27,759 nt of DNA from Brachionus koreanus (taxonomy: Eukaryota > Rotifera > Eurotatoria > Ploima > Brachionidae), in NCBI GenBank assembly GCA_016987375.1, contig PJRA01000473.1, positions 858,022 through 885,780 on the forward strand. The letters are read 5' to 3'. The position numbers and the translations under genes were made by a program. This document shows, piece by piece, positions 1 to 10,071 of the stretch. The notes beneath the pieces were generated by a model. It saw nothing but the letters and a program-made list of their open reading frames with translations. It was not told the origin of the DNA and searched no databases. How positions within the stretch are numbered: the stretch's first letter is position 1; each line of letters starts with the position of its first letter.

Positions 1-150
1 ACCTACCTTACGACACCTTTGTGGCGTCCATTGAAGGGCCTTTTTTGGTATTCTTTTTTCGTTTATTCTAAGTATATTTCCAAGCCATCGCAATCTTTTG
101 TTCTTAATGCATTGACTAAATGGCTCTGAATCTGTTCTTGTGTATAGTTC
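1..150 (-). pseudogene. RTE-like non-LTR retrotransposon, C-terminal RT region (fragment)
   Basis: Read on the minus strand with one frame change, this piece gives ELYTRTDSEPFSQ, then RLRWLGNILR, then RIPKKALQWTP. These are the usual blocks after the reverse transcriptase core of RTE/BovB-type elements, just before the GRPK.TW tail. The tail itself would lie to the left of position 1. No intact frame or start is present, so it is a dead copy. It is the element's 3' side; the adjoining 148-303 segment holds the preceding element residues in the opposite orientation. Clade assignment is from motif memory, not from alignment. Confidence 0.7.
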
Positions 151-303
151 AGCATTTGACAATGTCTGTAGTAAAAGCAACACTGATTTACGGAAGTGAA
201 TGTTGGGGAATGTGTGAATCTGATAAAAGAAGTCTGAATACCTACCATACTGGAAGCCTGCGAAGCATTCTCGGGATACACTGGCCTGAGATATTGTCAA
301 ATT
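148..303 (+). pseudogene. Same retrotransposon, inverted upstream RT segment
   Basis: The plus strand reads SVVKATLIYGSECWGM and then GSLRSILGIHWPE, the LYGSE.W and LR.ILgi.W blocks of RTE-like RT C-termini. It is close at base level to the minus-strand copy near 12915-13035. In the element this segment comes immediately before the piece at 1-150, yet it lies head to head with it. That is the arrangement left by twin-primed reverse transcription. The segment ends near 303 in AT-rich DNA; the other insertion boundary is outside the window. Confidence 0.7.
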
Positions 304-334
304 ATTATTATTTGAAATTATTATTTTTCTCATG

Positions 335-590
335 TTAAAGGATGGGATAAAAATAAAATGTAAATAAATTTTCAACAAGCGCTGTTTCATCAACATTGAA
401 TATATAATTTTTAGTGTAGCCTTTAATTAAGTCCGGGAGAATTTTAAGGCAGGTAATATTATGTCTTTTTTTAAAACCATCGAGCCATCCAATCCTTGCT
501 TTAAAATCAGGTTGATTTAGCATGGTAGCATATTTAATTGCTTTAATTTGAATCAATGGACCATTAAGGCTAATATTACCATCGCTAAAA
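335..590 (-). pseudogene. pogo/Tigger-like transposase fragment
   Basis: The minus strand reads GPLIQIKAIKYA, then DFKARIGWLDGFKKRHNI, which matches the second helix-turn-helix of the CENP-B/pogo DNA-binding region. NYIFNVDETALVENLF follows, which resembles the N.DETGL block carrying the first catalytic Asp of the pogo DDE domain. The spacer between the two blocks is much shorter than in family members, so an internal deletion is likely. The frame ends at 335 in AT-rich DNA with no further catalytic blocks. It is an inactive remnant, apparently in the intron or upstream flank of the G8-domain gene. Confidence 0.7.
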
Positions 591-1183
591 ACTCAGAAAA
601 CAGAATTTATGTGTCTATTAATTAATTTAAAAAACGATAAATGACACATTGAATTTTATGATCAAAAATTACAAAAAAGTCCGGAATTGGACTTGGCTTG
701 AGACTAGTTACTTTTAAACATCTCTGGATATAATTGAAACAGATTCATTTTTTTCTATTTATCCGCAACAAATTAAATAAATTGAAACAATTTAACTTAA
801 TTTTAAAAACAAAATATTATTTGAATAAAATAAAAGCATATAGAAATGTTCGAAAATGGTCAAGAAGACACTCTCCAAGATTATCACTCAGAGACTTAGA
901 TAACTAGAAATTATGAAGAGTTTTTTAGAGTTAAAACAAAAAATTTCAATTCAACAGAAGCTATCATTGAAAGGGCTATTGTTCTACCAATTGCTTGTTA
1001 ATTTTATTCAATTGTAAACAACTTTTAAGAAATTTAAAATTAAGCTATTAAGACTAATAATAAATACTTTTATTTATTCGAAAAAATTTATTTAAATTTT
1101 GCCTTTATTTTTAAATAAATATTTTTTTTAAGTTTCATTTTAATATTTAAAATTAGAATTTAAAAATTCAAATATTTTTTTAG
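591..1183. other. Upstream or intronic AT-rich stretch, no clear gene
   Basis: No convincing host exon was found. A short plus-strand stretch near 845-1000 reads in pieces as coding-like (for example RNYEEFFRVKTKNFN) but is broken by a stop and matches no family with certainty; it may be another transposase scrap. The right end, 1171-1183, is a T-rich tract ending in TAG and serves as the splice acceptor for the exon beginning at 1184. If the G8 gene continues leftwards, this stretch is intron. Confidence 0.5.
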
Positions 1184-4100
1184 AGTTTTTTGTGGAGGCT
1201 GGTTGACAAAGTTTGAAAATTTGAAATTTGTAAATGTTCAGATTAGAGCTATTCATCGATGGGACTGGGACTTGATATACGATGATGTCGATGGCAGCTT
1301 GACAGATGAATCAAATGCTGTTGTTGTCTATAATAACAATTTTACCAACAGCAATCCAAATTGTCGCGCTGATAACCGTTTCATCAATGGCACAATTTGT
1401 ACTAATAGCAAAAAATGGATTCGCTTCGCGTTCAATGAGCTTCAACCAGATTTAGTACTTAGAGCAAACATAACTAATATAAATGGTCAAATGGCTTCGA
1501 CTGTTAAATATGCCAAGAGATTGACACATGTGCTAGGCTTTATGAGTGCTTTGGAAGCGAACCAGGAATATTTAATTGAATTCGATCAGGCTCTATATCC
1601 AACAAATGTGTCATATTCAGCCGGAATTTACAATATTGAGCCAACCGATTGGATTATTATAAAACATCGAATGTGGAAAAAACCCGACAGGGTTTATTTT
1701 GGAACTAAATTGCAAATTGAATCATTTGTTCCACTCACATCAGACATGGACGCTGGAACATGGTATTGGAATAATGCAACTCAAACTTTAAGCTACATTC
1801 TAAACAATAATCAAAACATCATGCCTTTTATGGATTATCAAATAACGTTTGATGCACATGTGTGCCGATACGTTGGGTGTGAGCCTCCAATACAGCCAGG
1901 ATACAGATTACCAGTTAAAGAGCGTCCGGCCAATGCTCTTTTTTGGTCGAATGTAGAAACATGGGTTTTTGCTGATCCAGGATGGGGTGGTCATGTTGAA
2001 TCTAGAATAAATGGACGAGCATATCAATTGCCTCAGGAAGGTGAAAGCGTAAAGATTCCGGACGGACGATATGTTGTTGTTGATTGTCCAATACCAAAAT
2101 TAAAATATTTACAAATAGAGGGAGTGTTGGAATTTGATAATGGATTGAATCATACCATAAGCACTGAGCTTATTTTTATTAATGGTGGTCAGTTGATCAT
2201 TGGCTGGGAAAATGATCCTATAATGACAAATGTTGACATTATTTTGCGTGGAACTAAAAAATCATTGAATTTTTACTTGCCAGATGGAATAAGTAATATT
2301 GGTGGAAAAGGCATAGGGGTTTATGGAGGCCTTGATTTACATGGTCGACCTAGAAATCCTTCATGGACAACTCTTACTCAATCAGTTTTCAAAAATTCAA
2401 CTCAAATTAATTTAACTATTCCTGTTGATTGGGAAATAGGAGAATTGGTTGTAATTGGCTCGACATCCTATCATCCAAATCAAACAGAAATATTAAAAAT
2501 AATATCTAAATCATCTGACAATAGAACATTGACATTTAATTCTAGTTTTAAGTTTGACCATTTGAGTTTTGAAGAAAAATTTGCTAATGGCGAGTCGTAT
2601 AGAATAGCTGCACCAGTTGGCCTTTTGTCTAGAAATATTAGAATTATTGGTGAAGAGTATACAAATCAATTTGCTGATCTTTATGGTACAAGAACTTTAG
2701 TTTCAGATTATTCCAAATTAGATTCAGAAGGAAATGCTGTTTATTACAAAGGATATGCAAGAATTTCAGATGTTGAATTTGAACTTTTCGGACAATTTAG
2801 TCGAGGTGATAGCGATGATTATAAATATGGAATTTTGTTTTCTAACTTGGGCGACTATAACTACTCTAGACCATCTTATGTTCGCAATTCTGCTTTTCAT
2901 CATGGTTTTGCTGCATCAGTTGGAATACTTAACTCAAATAGCATACCCATTGAAGATAATGTTGTGCATCGAACCCTTGACTTTGGCTTCTATTTAGAGG
3001 GTCATTCGAATTTAATCAAGCGTAATATGCTGGTATATGTACTTTGGTCTTCTTCAATATTATTCTGGGAAGCTGAGTTTAATGGTGAATACTGGGGTGC
3101 AATTGATGCTCATTTAGCTGAATCTGTGGTAATTGAAGACAATTTCATTTGTGGTGTTGAAAGACTAGGTTTATTTTATAAAGCTCAAGCATGTGATAAT
3201 TTAAATGAGACAGTAGGCATTGGAAAAAATAATTCAATAAAAGGAAACACAATTTATTCATCATTGGCTGGTGTAGTCATTCTTCCAGATTTTTATCATG
3301 AAAATTTGACATGTGTAAAAATTTCCCATTTTACTGTTTACAAAGCCATGCACTATGGTATCTATTATCAAGGTCCACAAAGCGTTATTTTAGAATCTAA
3401 CAAGTTAGTTGATAATTATATTGGGGCTTTTACTTTTGTTATCAAACCAGCTCCTATATTGCATCAAATTTCCAATAAATTTTATACAAATAAAAATTCT
3501 CTAATTGTTGGCCAGTCAATCGGCTTTAATTGTCAATCGGATGTGAGGACATTTGACTTAAATTACAATTCAGCAATTAGAATTCAAACTTTTGGGGCAG
3601 GTACAGATGAATTCGGAAGAATAGGTTTAGTTTGGTCCAATTTCATAGGAGCAACTAACATGGCACCATATAAGCCTTGGGCTGGTATAAAAACCTATCA
3701 AAGTGTTGATGGAACTACTCTTTTTGATAATCTGACAATTGCTAATTTTAACGCTGAATGTGGTGTTAGAAATTATTTCTTATCAACAAACAAAGATAAT
3801 GATGATGGTCAACATCCCGTAATGATTAGGAATGTACAAATGTTTGGAGTTGAAAATTCATCAAAGGTGTGGATTCATAGGCCTAATTTGAATAAAATAA
3901 ATATTTGGGACTGCATAGATATGGACTGTGATGCACTAAAAAAAGCTCTTTTGAATGATCTAGATGGCTCTTTTCTAGGACAACCAGGATCGGTTATACC
4001 TCAATCAGAGTTTGAATGGGGATCTCAGCAGAGAGGTCTTGGCGATTTTAGAATACCAAAGGAGATGCTTGCGGCAAAAAATGGATCGATGATTCCTGCT

Positions 4101-6851
4101 AATCAAGTCTACAAATATCCGGGCATAATTAGAGATCAAAATTCATGCGAGTATATTTCTGATTGGCAAGCGTATAAATGTCATAATATTGAGCACAGAA
4201 TTCTGATTATTGAAAGTATGGATCCAGATACACTAAAAAGACGATTGTCTCCAGTGGCAATATTTGCAAACAAGACTTATCTGGATCTAATAAATGGTCC
4301 ACAGGGTATTTTTTTTAAAAATTAATTTAAATAAATTCAAAATTTAAAAAAAAGATCATGGTTGCTGTTTTGGATACACGTGTCTTGAACGTCTATCTAC
4401 TTTTATGGCTATAATTGCATCGAATATGGACATTGATATCTATCTAACAAGTTTACCACCTAATCAACTAAGATTTAGAATACTAAATGCAGATGGGAAT
4501 TATAAGGTTAGATTGTCAATGCACTATTTTATTTCAAATAGAATTGATTTGTATAAAAACGATCGATTTGTTCCTCCAACAAATGCAGAATATCAAAATG
4601 GTGATATGATTTTGAAAGACATAAGTGAAAATATTGAAAAATATATGCCTCATTACATAAATGAATCTGGAACAAATTTGGCAGTAAGAGAGGACTCAAA
4701 AGTGTACTTTACTTTAGCTGGTGGAGATTATATTGACTTGAAAGTAACGCCAACAATTTTTGTAAGATTTGGGGTGCCGGCAATTACAGAATCATCTTTT
4801 TTTAATAAAGAAACTATTGTTCAAAATTTTGCTGATTTACTCGGTATTCCAGCAAATAAAATAAGAAGAGTTCAAATAGTGTCAGAATCACCAGAGTTAG
4901 TACGAAAGAGAAGATCCCCAGATGTGTCTTTTATTATTCTGACCATAATGGATAATCCTATCGATACACTTGACAAAAAGGATCTTGATGAATCAATCAA
5001 AAGCGATATGTTGAATATTAGCTCGATTATCATGAATCAGTTTACGACAGGAGATTTACAAAACAGGGCCAAACTACTACATAATGTAACCTTATCGAGT
5101 CTTTTTATGCAAAAGCCCAATTCAAATGGAACTGATTCAGAAATTAAAAAAATAAGTCGCATTTTAATAGAGCAAGATGCCGATAAATGCCAAGAAATGG
5201 TTCCTTGTCAAATTCAGCCTATTCTCAAAATAGTCGATGAAAATGTTGGTCATTTTTTTTTTTTTTTTTTGATTTATAGAAATAGAAATTTTAAATTAAA
5301 ATTTTATTTTAAATTTAGAATGATTTGCTTGAGAATATGGATAACGAAGAATTTTCTTGGATTGTTGAAGCTGAAATTTTTGAAGAAAATAATTCAACAG
5401 TTAAAATTGCCATTCAATCTGAATCAATACTTGAAAGAGATGGTTTTGTTAGATTTGAGAAACTAGGAATTTCTCAGATAGCAACAAACATCAAAATTGT
5501 CTATCGAATTAGAAATCCATCTACTTTGATTGAATCTAATTTTACACCACCATTTATAGAGTCAAATAAACTAATAAATTCATCAAAAGCATTCTTTAGC
5601 TGTTACTTGGACCAAACAAATATGGTTGTTGGTGTCAATCAGCATTTCAATTTAAGTGTGTCAGTTGTCGATGATTATTTCCTTCTTCCAGTTAAAAATT
5701 TGCCAATGAGAAATTTTACTTGGCAAGCTAATATTGAAATTTATCAGCAAAATAGATGTCAACCAGAGGGACTTATAAATACGCCAACAGCATATTTTTC
5801 AAATGGTGTCATTTACTTTGAAAATTTAATCTTAAACGTAACTGGTATGTACAGATTTAACATATCAGTTAAAACAACAAACAATGAGTATTCATTTTTT
5901 TGTATCACCAAGTCAGTTATAGTCAGCAAGGATCAAACCCATTTAGACAATACAACAATTCCTTCATCGTATTTTACATTCAATGGAAACTTCAATGACT
6001 TTAAAGAAATGACTGAAGATATCAAAAATATAATGTATAATTGCTATATAGAGAAATTTAATTTAATTCTTGAAACGCCAATTTCGGTTTATGAAGGCAG
6101 TGTAATGGTAAACTTTGATTATAGCGGATCTCCCGATGAAATGACATTATTTGGACATAATATTTCTGAAGGTGTGGAAATTCTCCCAGGATTGTCTTTA
6201 TCTTTAGCAACACTGAATGACATTGAAATCGAAGTTAGACCTTTAGCATTAGATGAATCAACCAACTCTACTGAACATGTCACAACAGGCATTTCTTTTT
6301 CAGAATCTACAAACATTGAACAAACTGGGTCTAGGAGCAGTTTGACTAGTCAATTTACCGATATTTTAACACACTCAACTTCAATTAATATTGATGAGTC
6401 CACAAATTCTGACCTTACAACTAATGAACTTACTCAATCCACATCTAACAGTATTCTTACTTCTGAAATTATTTATTTAACATTTAAAAATTCATCTGAT
6501 ACATTGACTGATCAATATATGAATAATTCTATTTCAACTGCATCGGATGAAATTAATACAACAACAACAATTATTACTGATTCAGATACAGATGCATTTG
6601 TCACACAAAATGAAAGCAATAGTTCATCAGCGTATTTTACATTAACTATTAAAGAAAGCAATTCAACAGTTGAATTATCTGAGCTAAATTCAACAACATC
6701 AGCAAATACATCAACAACAACAAGAACAACAACAACAATAACAACAAGCTTTGTTTTGACTACATCAAACGGCATTGGAAATTTTTTCTCAAGTTTTACT
6801 TATTTTCAACAAACACTAATAATTTTTTTATCAATTTTTATAGTTTACTAA
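1184..6851 (+). CDS. Fibrocystin-L (PKHD1L1)-like G8-domain surface protein, 5' end missing
   Basis: Exons 1184-4305, 4355-5244 and 5319-6851 join in frame to 1847 visible residues, starting one base into a codon after a TAG acceptor. The N-terminus is therefore upstream or lost. DVDGSLT (near residue 30) belongs to the preceding module. A G8 domain starts with WSNVETWVFADPGW (about residue 254). A long region with parallel beta-helix character follows (about 490-840). Then come the C-terminal fibrocystin-L block DHGCCFGYTCLERLSTF across the first splice junction and a dibasic RKRR (1224-1227), a candidate furin site. The last 170 residues or so are Ser/Thr-rich with a poly-Thr run, ending in a hydrophobic tail without a cytoplasmic domain, so GPI anchoring or a single membrane span. 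Many N-glycosylation sequons are present. Family role: large extracellular protein, in vertebrates a stereocilia coat and immune-cell receptor; the role here is unknown. The second donor (5245, GTTGGT) was chosen by phase; 5233 is an alternative. Confidence 0.88.
4306..4354 (+). other. Intron of the G8-domain gene (49 nt)
   Basis: The donor CAGG|GTATTT and acceptor AAAAAAG|ATC give a phase-1 intron. Splicing restores an uninterrupted protein across the fibrocystin-L block GPQGDHGCCFGYTC. Reading through instead meets a stop at 4323-4325, so the intron call is well supported. Its small size is typical of the other introns in the window (about 47-90 nt). Confidence 0.85.
5245..5318 (+). other. 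Intron of the G8-domain gene with an 18-T tract
   Basis: The only arrangement that keeps both flanking frames is phase 0. That gives AAT|GTTGGT as donor (or ATA|GTCGAT at 5233) and TTTAG|AATGAT as acceptor. A run of 18 T lies at 5253-5270, and its length may be uncertain in the assembly. The more donor-like GTCATT at 5249 would put the downstream exon out of frame and was not used. Confidence 0.6.
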
Positions 6852-6944
6852 ATTATAGCAATTTTCAAATTTTTTAAAATTACTTGACCAAATTTTTAAT
6901 TTTATATTTTTAGATTTTTTTATTTAGTCATTAATTAATGTTTT

Positions 6945-6950
6945 AATAAA
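6945..6950 (+). terminator. AATAAA polyadenylation signal of the G8-domain gene
   Basis: AATAAA lies about 95 bases after the stop codon of the G8-domain gene and is followed by an A-rich stretch. In such AT-rich DNA the hexamer is common by chance; distance and orientation make this one plausible. Confidence 0.45.
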
Positions 6951-7114
6951 AAAAATTCTAAAAAATAAAATTATTTAAGTTTTTTTATATAAAAAAAAAT
7001 ATATTTCATTTAATTTTTTGTCCATTCTTATTATTTAGTTACAGGAATTTTTGTTATATTGTTCTCGATTGATAAATCAATTACTAAGATTAATTAATTC
7101 TTTGCCTTAACTTG

Positions 7115-7220
7115 CTAGATGCCGTAGTTATTGCTGCGAAATTTTAACAAAGTAAAAGGTATTGTTGTGCCGCGTTCCTGGACATTTTCAAATGCATTCA
7201 CATTCATCTTTTTACTTACC
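7115..7220 (-). other. Higher-complexity island with a strong splice donor and a 30-residue frame
   Basis: Within AT-rich spacer the minus strand carries GCTGTCCAG|GTAAGT (donor at 7219) and, just downstream, a frame of 30 codons (7207 to 7115) containing VQERGTTIPF. Base composition is clearly less AT-biased than the surroundings. No family was recognised. It may be a leftover exon, a short peptide gene or the end of a repeat family. No second exon could be paired with the donor. Confidence 0.3.
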
Positions 7221-7323
7221 TGGACAGCAAACTTATCTAAAAACTACTTTACTACACTTTAATAAAAATTTAAGAAAAAAATTTTTTTATTTAATTCAAT
7301 AATTATGAAAATCTTTTTTAATC

Positions 7324-7329
7324 TTTATT
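7324..7329 (-). terminator. AATAAA polyadenylation signal of the Ly6/uPAR gene
   Basis: AATAAA on the minus strand lies about 38 bases after the stop codon of the Ly6/uPAR gene (stop TAA at 7367-7369). Position and orientation fit its 3' end. It is supported only by sequence and spacing. Confidence 0.5.
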
Positions 7330-7366
7330 TCGATAAGTATTATTAAACAACATATACAAATTACAT

Positions 7367-8190
7367 TTAATTCCTTAATTTTAGTATAAAATGCCCTAAA
7401 ATGAAAATTAAAATAAGCTTTTCCCGCCCGTGCAAATTATTTGAGGAATTGCACAAATTTTCTGTGCAACACGATGTTACAATATTGCTGGCAATTCCAC
7501 CAGAGACTCCCAACTTAGTCACAACTGACTGAGGAAAAGCCCTATACAGATCACACTGAGCAGTTGTTTCACAGCTTCTTTGAACAAATGCAACTCCATT
7601 TGACATGAAAGAAGTTTGCTAAAAACCAAAAATTTAATTGATTTTATATTTAAAAATTGTTTAATTACTCGACACGAGTCAGAGTTTGAGCCACAAGGAA
7701 CAGTGGTACGATCAAGTGGTGAACAATAGGCGCAATAATAACAGCTCTGAACCGAATTTATATTTTCTTCCGAATTACACAGATCATCACTGCAGCAGCT
7801 AGTTTCCACGTCTGTGACCAAACCGTTTTGAGTGATTGCCGAATCTAAATTAGGATTCATTTTGTATGCTTCACAAATGGCCAAAGATTCACAGGCTCTT
7901 TGAACATATTTAACACCATTTACTTTAAATGAAGTTTGCTTAAAAAATAAAATTTGATTTAAGTTTTTAATAATTTTTTGATTAAAGCTGAAAAGATCGT
8001 ACTCGACAAGTGTCAGAATTCAAAGCACATTCAGATTTATTTTTATCTGTTGGCAGACATGATGTACAAGTAAAACAATTTCTAGCTGCACTTGTAATTC
8101 CAATAACTAAAAATAAAAATTGAATAAAAACTAATCAAAATTAAAATTGTTTATCTCACAAATACTAAGGGATATAACTAAAAATTTCAT
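7367..8190 (-). CDS. Secreted protein with two tandem Ly6/uPAR (LU) domains, probably GPI-anchored
   Basis: Four exons on the minus strand: 8190-8160, 8106-8003, 7938-7669 and 7618-7367, with introns GTGAGA...TTTAG, GTACGA...TTAAG and GTAATT...TTTAG. They join to 218 residues. The start is the first ATG, followed by a signal peptide (MKFLVISLSIFIGITSA). Domain 1 starts CFTCTSC and ends CCSDDLCN; domain 2 starts CYYCAYC and ends CCTENLCN. Both have the ten-cysteine spacing and the CC....CN ending of three-finger LU domains. The tail after CNSSNN is a short spacer plus LILIFILGHFIL, a GPI-anchor-type signal. Both domains are split by a phase-0 intron at the same place, between D[TS]CR and QTSF, so the second domain arose by duplication of a unit that included the intron. 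Family members are extracellular ligands, receptors or junction proteins; the partner here cannot be told. Confidence 0.9.
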
Positions 8191-8744
8191 TTTTTTTTGC
8201 TCAAATGTTATTCCAAAAAGAAAAAAAATATGCTGGTTTTAAACACTTTCAAAATTTAAATTTACGCAATCGGTTATTTCAACTGTGTCAATATTTTAAT
8301 TTTACTTTAATTAAAAAATATTTCAATCGCATCTTTATTAATCTAGCGAATTAGAATTTATTAGCTCATGCAAATCAGAAAAATCTAATCAAAATTTTTA
8401 ACCAAAAAATTTGTTTTGTAAGATCAAAGCTGTGTCAAATAAATTTTTTTAATTGATTTTTAGAATACTGAAATTTTGCTTTCATTAATTTTTTTATTAA
8501 TTAATTTAGCCAAAATTTTAGAAAAAAAAAGTGACAAAAATATTTTTTATCAAAATTTTTTTTAAATTAAAAACATCAATTAAATGAACATTTTGAAATT
8601 TACTGCTGTGTTTACTTATTATTACATTATTCTCTTGTATCAGAGATTGTTTTAATTCATGTCAATCAATTTTTATATAAAATGTTAATTCTATTTTTTA
8701 TCATTTTTCTTATTTTCTAATAAATAGTTAATAAATTGATTCAA
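8191..8744. other. AT-rich intergenic stretch upstream of the Ly6/uPAR gene
   Basis: This stretch must hold the promoter of the minus-strand Ly6/uPAR gene, but no distinct TATA or initiator element stands out against the A/T background. No coding frame, RNA gene or repeat was recognised. Confidence 0.5.
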
Positions 8745-9654
8745 ATGAATCTAATAAACAACGAAGCCATAAAGTTTATCAACTATGGAGTTCCTTAAGG
8801 ATGTTGCCTATGCTAAGACTGTTCCTCCTGATGTCAAAAAAGCTCTGTTTGCAGATGACCTATGAATTTGGGCATCTATAGCTAGCAAGAGAGACAAGTG
8901 ATTCAAGTGATTCTTCAAAAGGCAATAAACAGATCATTGAATACTGCAAAAAATGGGGATTTACCGTATTTTCTCGCGTAATATCCCACTGGGAACTTAA
9001 ATGAGACATGATCTAATGTCTCTAGGAAATTATATGAAACTTTAAGTGACATTAAGTGAAACAAGGTAATTTTACTCTGAAATGTTGAATATCATTGAAC
9101 TTAATGTTCAGGCGTATTTAAATATTTTATTTAATTAATTTTATTTTAAATAGATAAGTCCATTTTTTTATAATTAATGTAAAACTTTTTGTAAATAAAA
9201 AATTTTCAAATATCAATTAAATAATTAAGAACATAATTTTTAATAATCAAATAATAAATAAAAATTATATCCGTTTCATCTAATATTCGAGGGTTCTTAA
9301 AGTTTAAAAAAAGCAATAATTTCATATAATTACCCGTGGGCTTTAAAGACATGTCCTGCTTAATATCCCAAGGATATTACGTGAGAAAATACGGTAAAAT
9401 CAACGAAAAGAAAACCTGCTATTCAACATTCACCAGAGTGCAGAATGAAAATTAAGATCGGGAACTCCCAAATTCCTCTTGAGCCAAATCCAAAATTCCT
9501 TGGTATAAAATTAGACCCCAAAATAAATTACAGAGAACATTTGTGTTATCAAAAGTCTGAAATACAAAAAATGCAAAATCGGATCTTAAGAATGATCAAA
9601 TATTTCCCATTAAAAAACAAGTATCAAAACAATTCACAAAGAGCTAAGAACTAA
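8745..9654 (+). pseudogene. Jockey-like reverse transcriptase remnant, split by a MITE
   Basis: The left part reads NYGVP*GC, the GVPQGC block with Gln changed to a TAA stop. It continues with KKALFADDL*IW, the catalytic F.DD box followed by a stop, then Q..IEYCKKWGF after a frameshift. A 431-bp MITE follows. After it the frame resumes INEKKT and continues to 9654 through KIGNSQIPLEPNPKFLGIKL and KINYREHL, the usual thumb/post-RT blocks of jockey elements. Removing the MITE and one TA gives WGFKINEKKT in frame, so the RT was there first. Stops, frameshifts and missing 5' and middle parts make it dead. Confidence 0.8.
8964..9394. mobile_element. 431-bp TA-flanked MITE (Tc1/mariner/pogo type)
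   Basis: The ends are inverted repeats: CCGTATTTTCTCGCGTAATA at 8964 and its reverse complement ending at 9394, with one mismatch in about 23 bases. Each end is flanked by a TA dinucleotide (8962-8963 and 9395-9396). The element contains no coding frame, so it is non-autonomous. The TA target duplication is diagnostic of the Tc1/mariner/pogo superfamily. The interrupted host sequence is a reverse transcriptase whose frame is restored by precise removal. Confidence 0.85.
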
Positions 9655-10071
9655 CTTAACTTTTAATATAAAAAAATCAATTATCATTTAATTTGGATGT
9701 TGTTTATTACTCGAATTAGGCCAATTATTTTGATACAATGATCCATTCAAAAGTTATGATAAGAAAACACTGAATTTTGACATTTTTTTTCTAGCTTAAA
9801 GTAGCTTAAAATTCGAGTGTTTTAGCATGTTTGATTATAAGTTTTGAAAACCCGTTAAATTATTTTTTAAATAAATACAACGAAACAAAATAATTTATTT
9901 GGAATTTTAGTTAGTTCTTGTATCAAACAATGCCAAAATATTTAATGTAACAAAATAATTTAAGAAATAAATGATAGAGTAATCTAATTCCAATTAAACT
10001 AATGACAAAAAAAAATCAATTATAAAAATTAAGAAACAAAAAAAATATAATTTGATTTCCAAATTAAATCC
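9655..10071. other. AT-rich spacer
   Basis: Nothing codes here that I can recognise. It follows the jockey-like remnant, so its first part may be the element's 3' untranslated tail, though no poly-A end or target duplication was identified. Confidence 0.4.

Noticed and set aside
63..338. Overlapping open frames on both strands at the left edge as host genes
   Set aside because: Parts of the minus and plus frames match RTE-like RT C-terminal blocks, and the rest are shadows; they are explained by the inverted LINE fragment.
5253..5270. 18-T run as a sequencing-error frameshift inside one continuous exon
   Set aside because: The flanking sequence has AT-rich, non-coding character and an acceptor follows, so an intron explains it better; tract length may still be wrong.
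6119..6775. Minus-strand frames within the last exon of the G8-domain gene
   Set aside because: They are the antisense of the Ser/Thr-rich coding region (poly-Val/Ile composition) with no motif.
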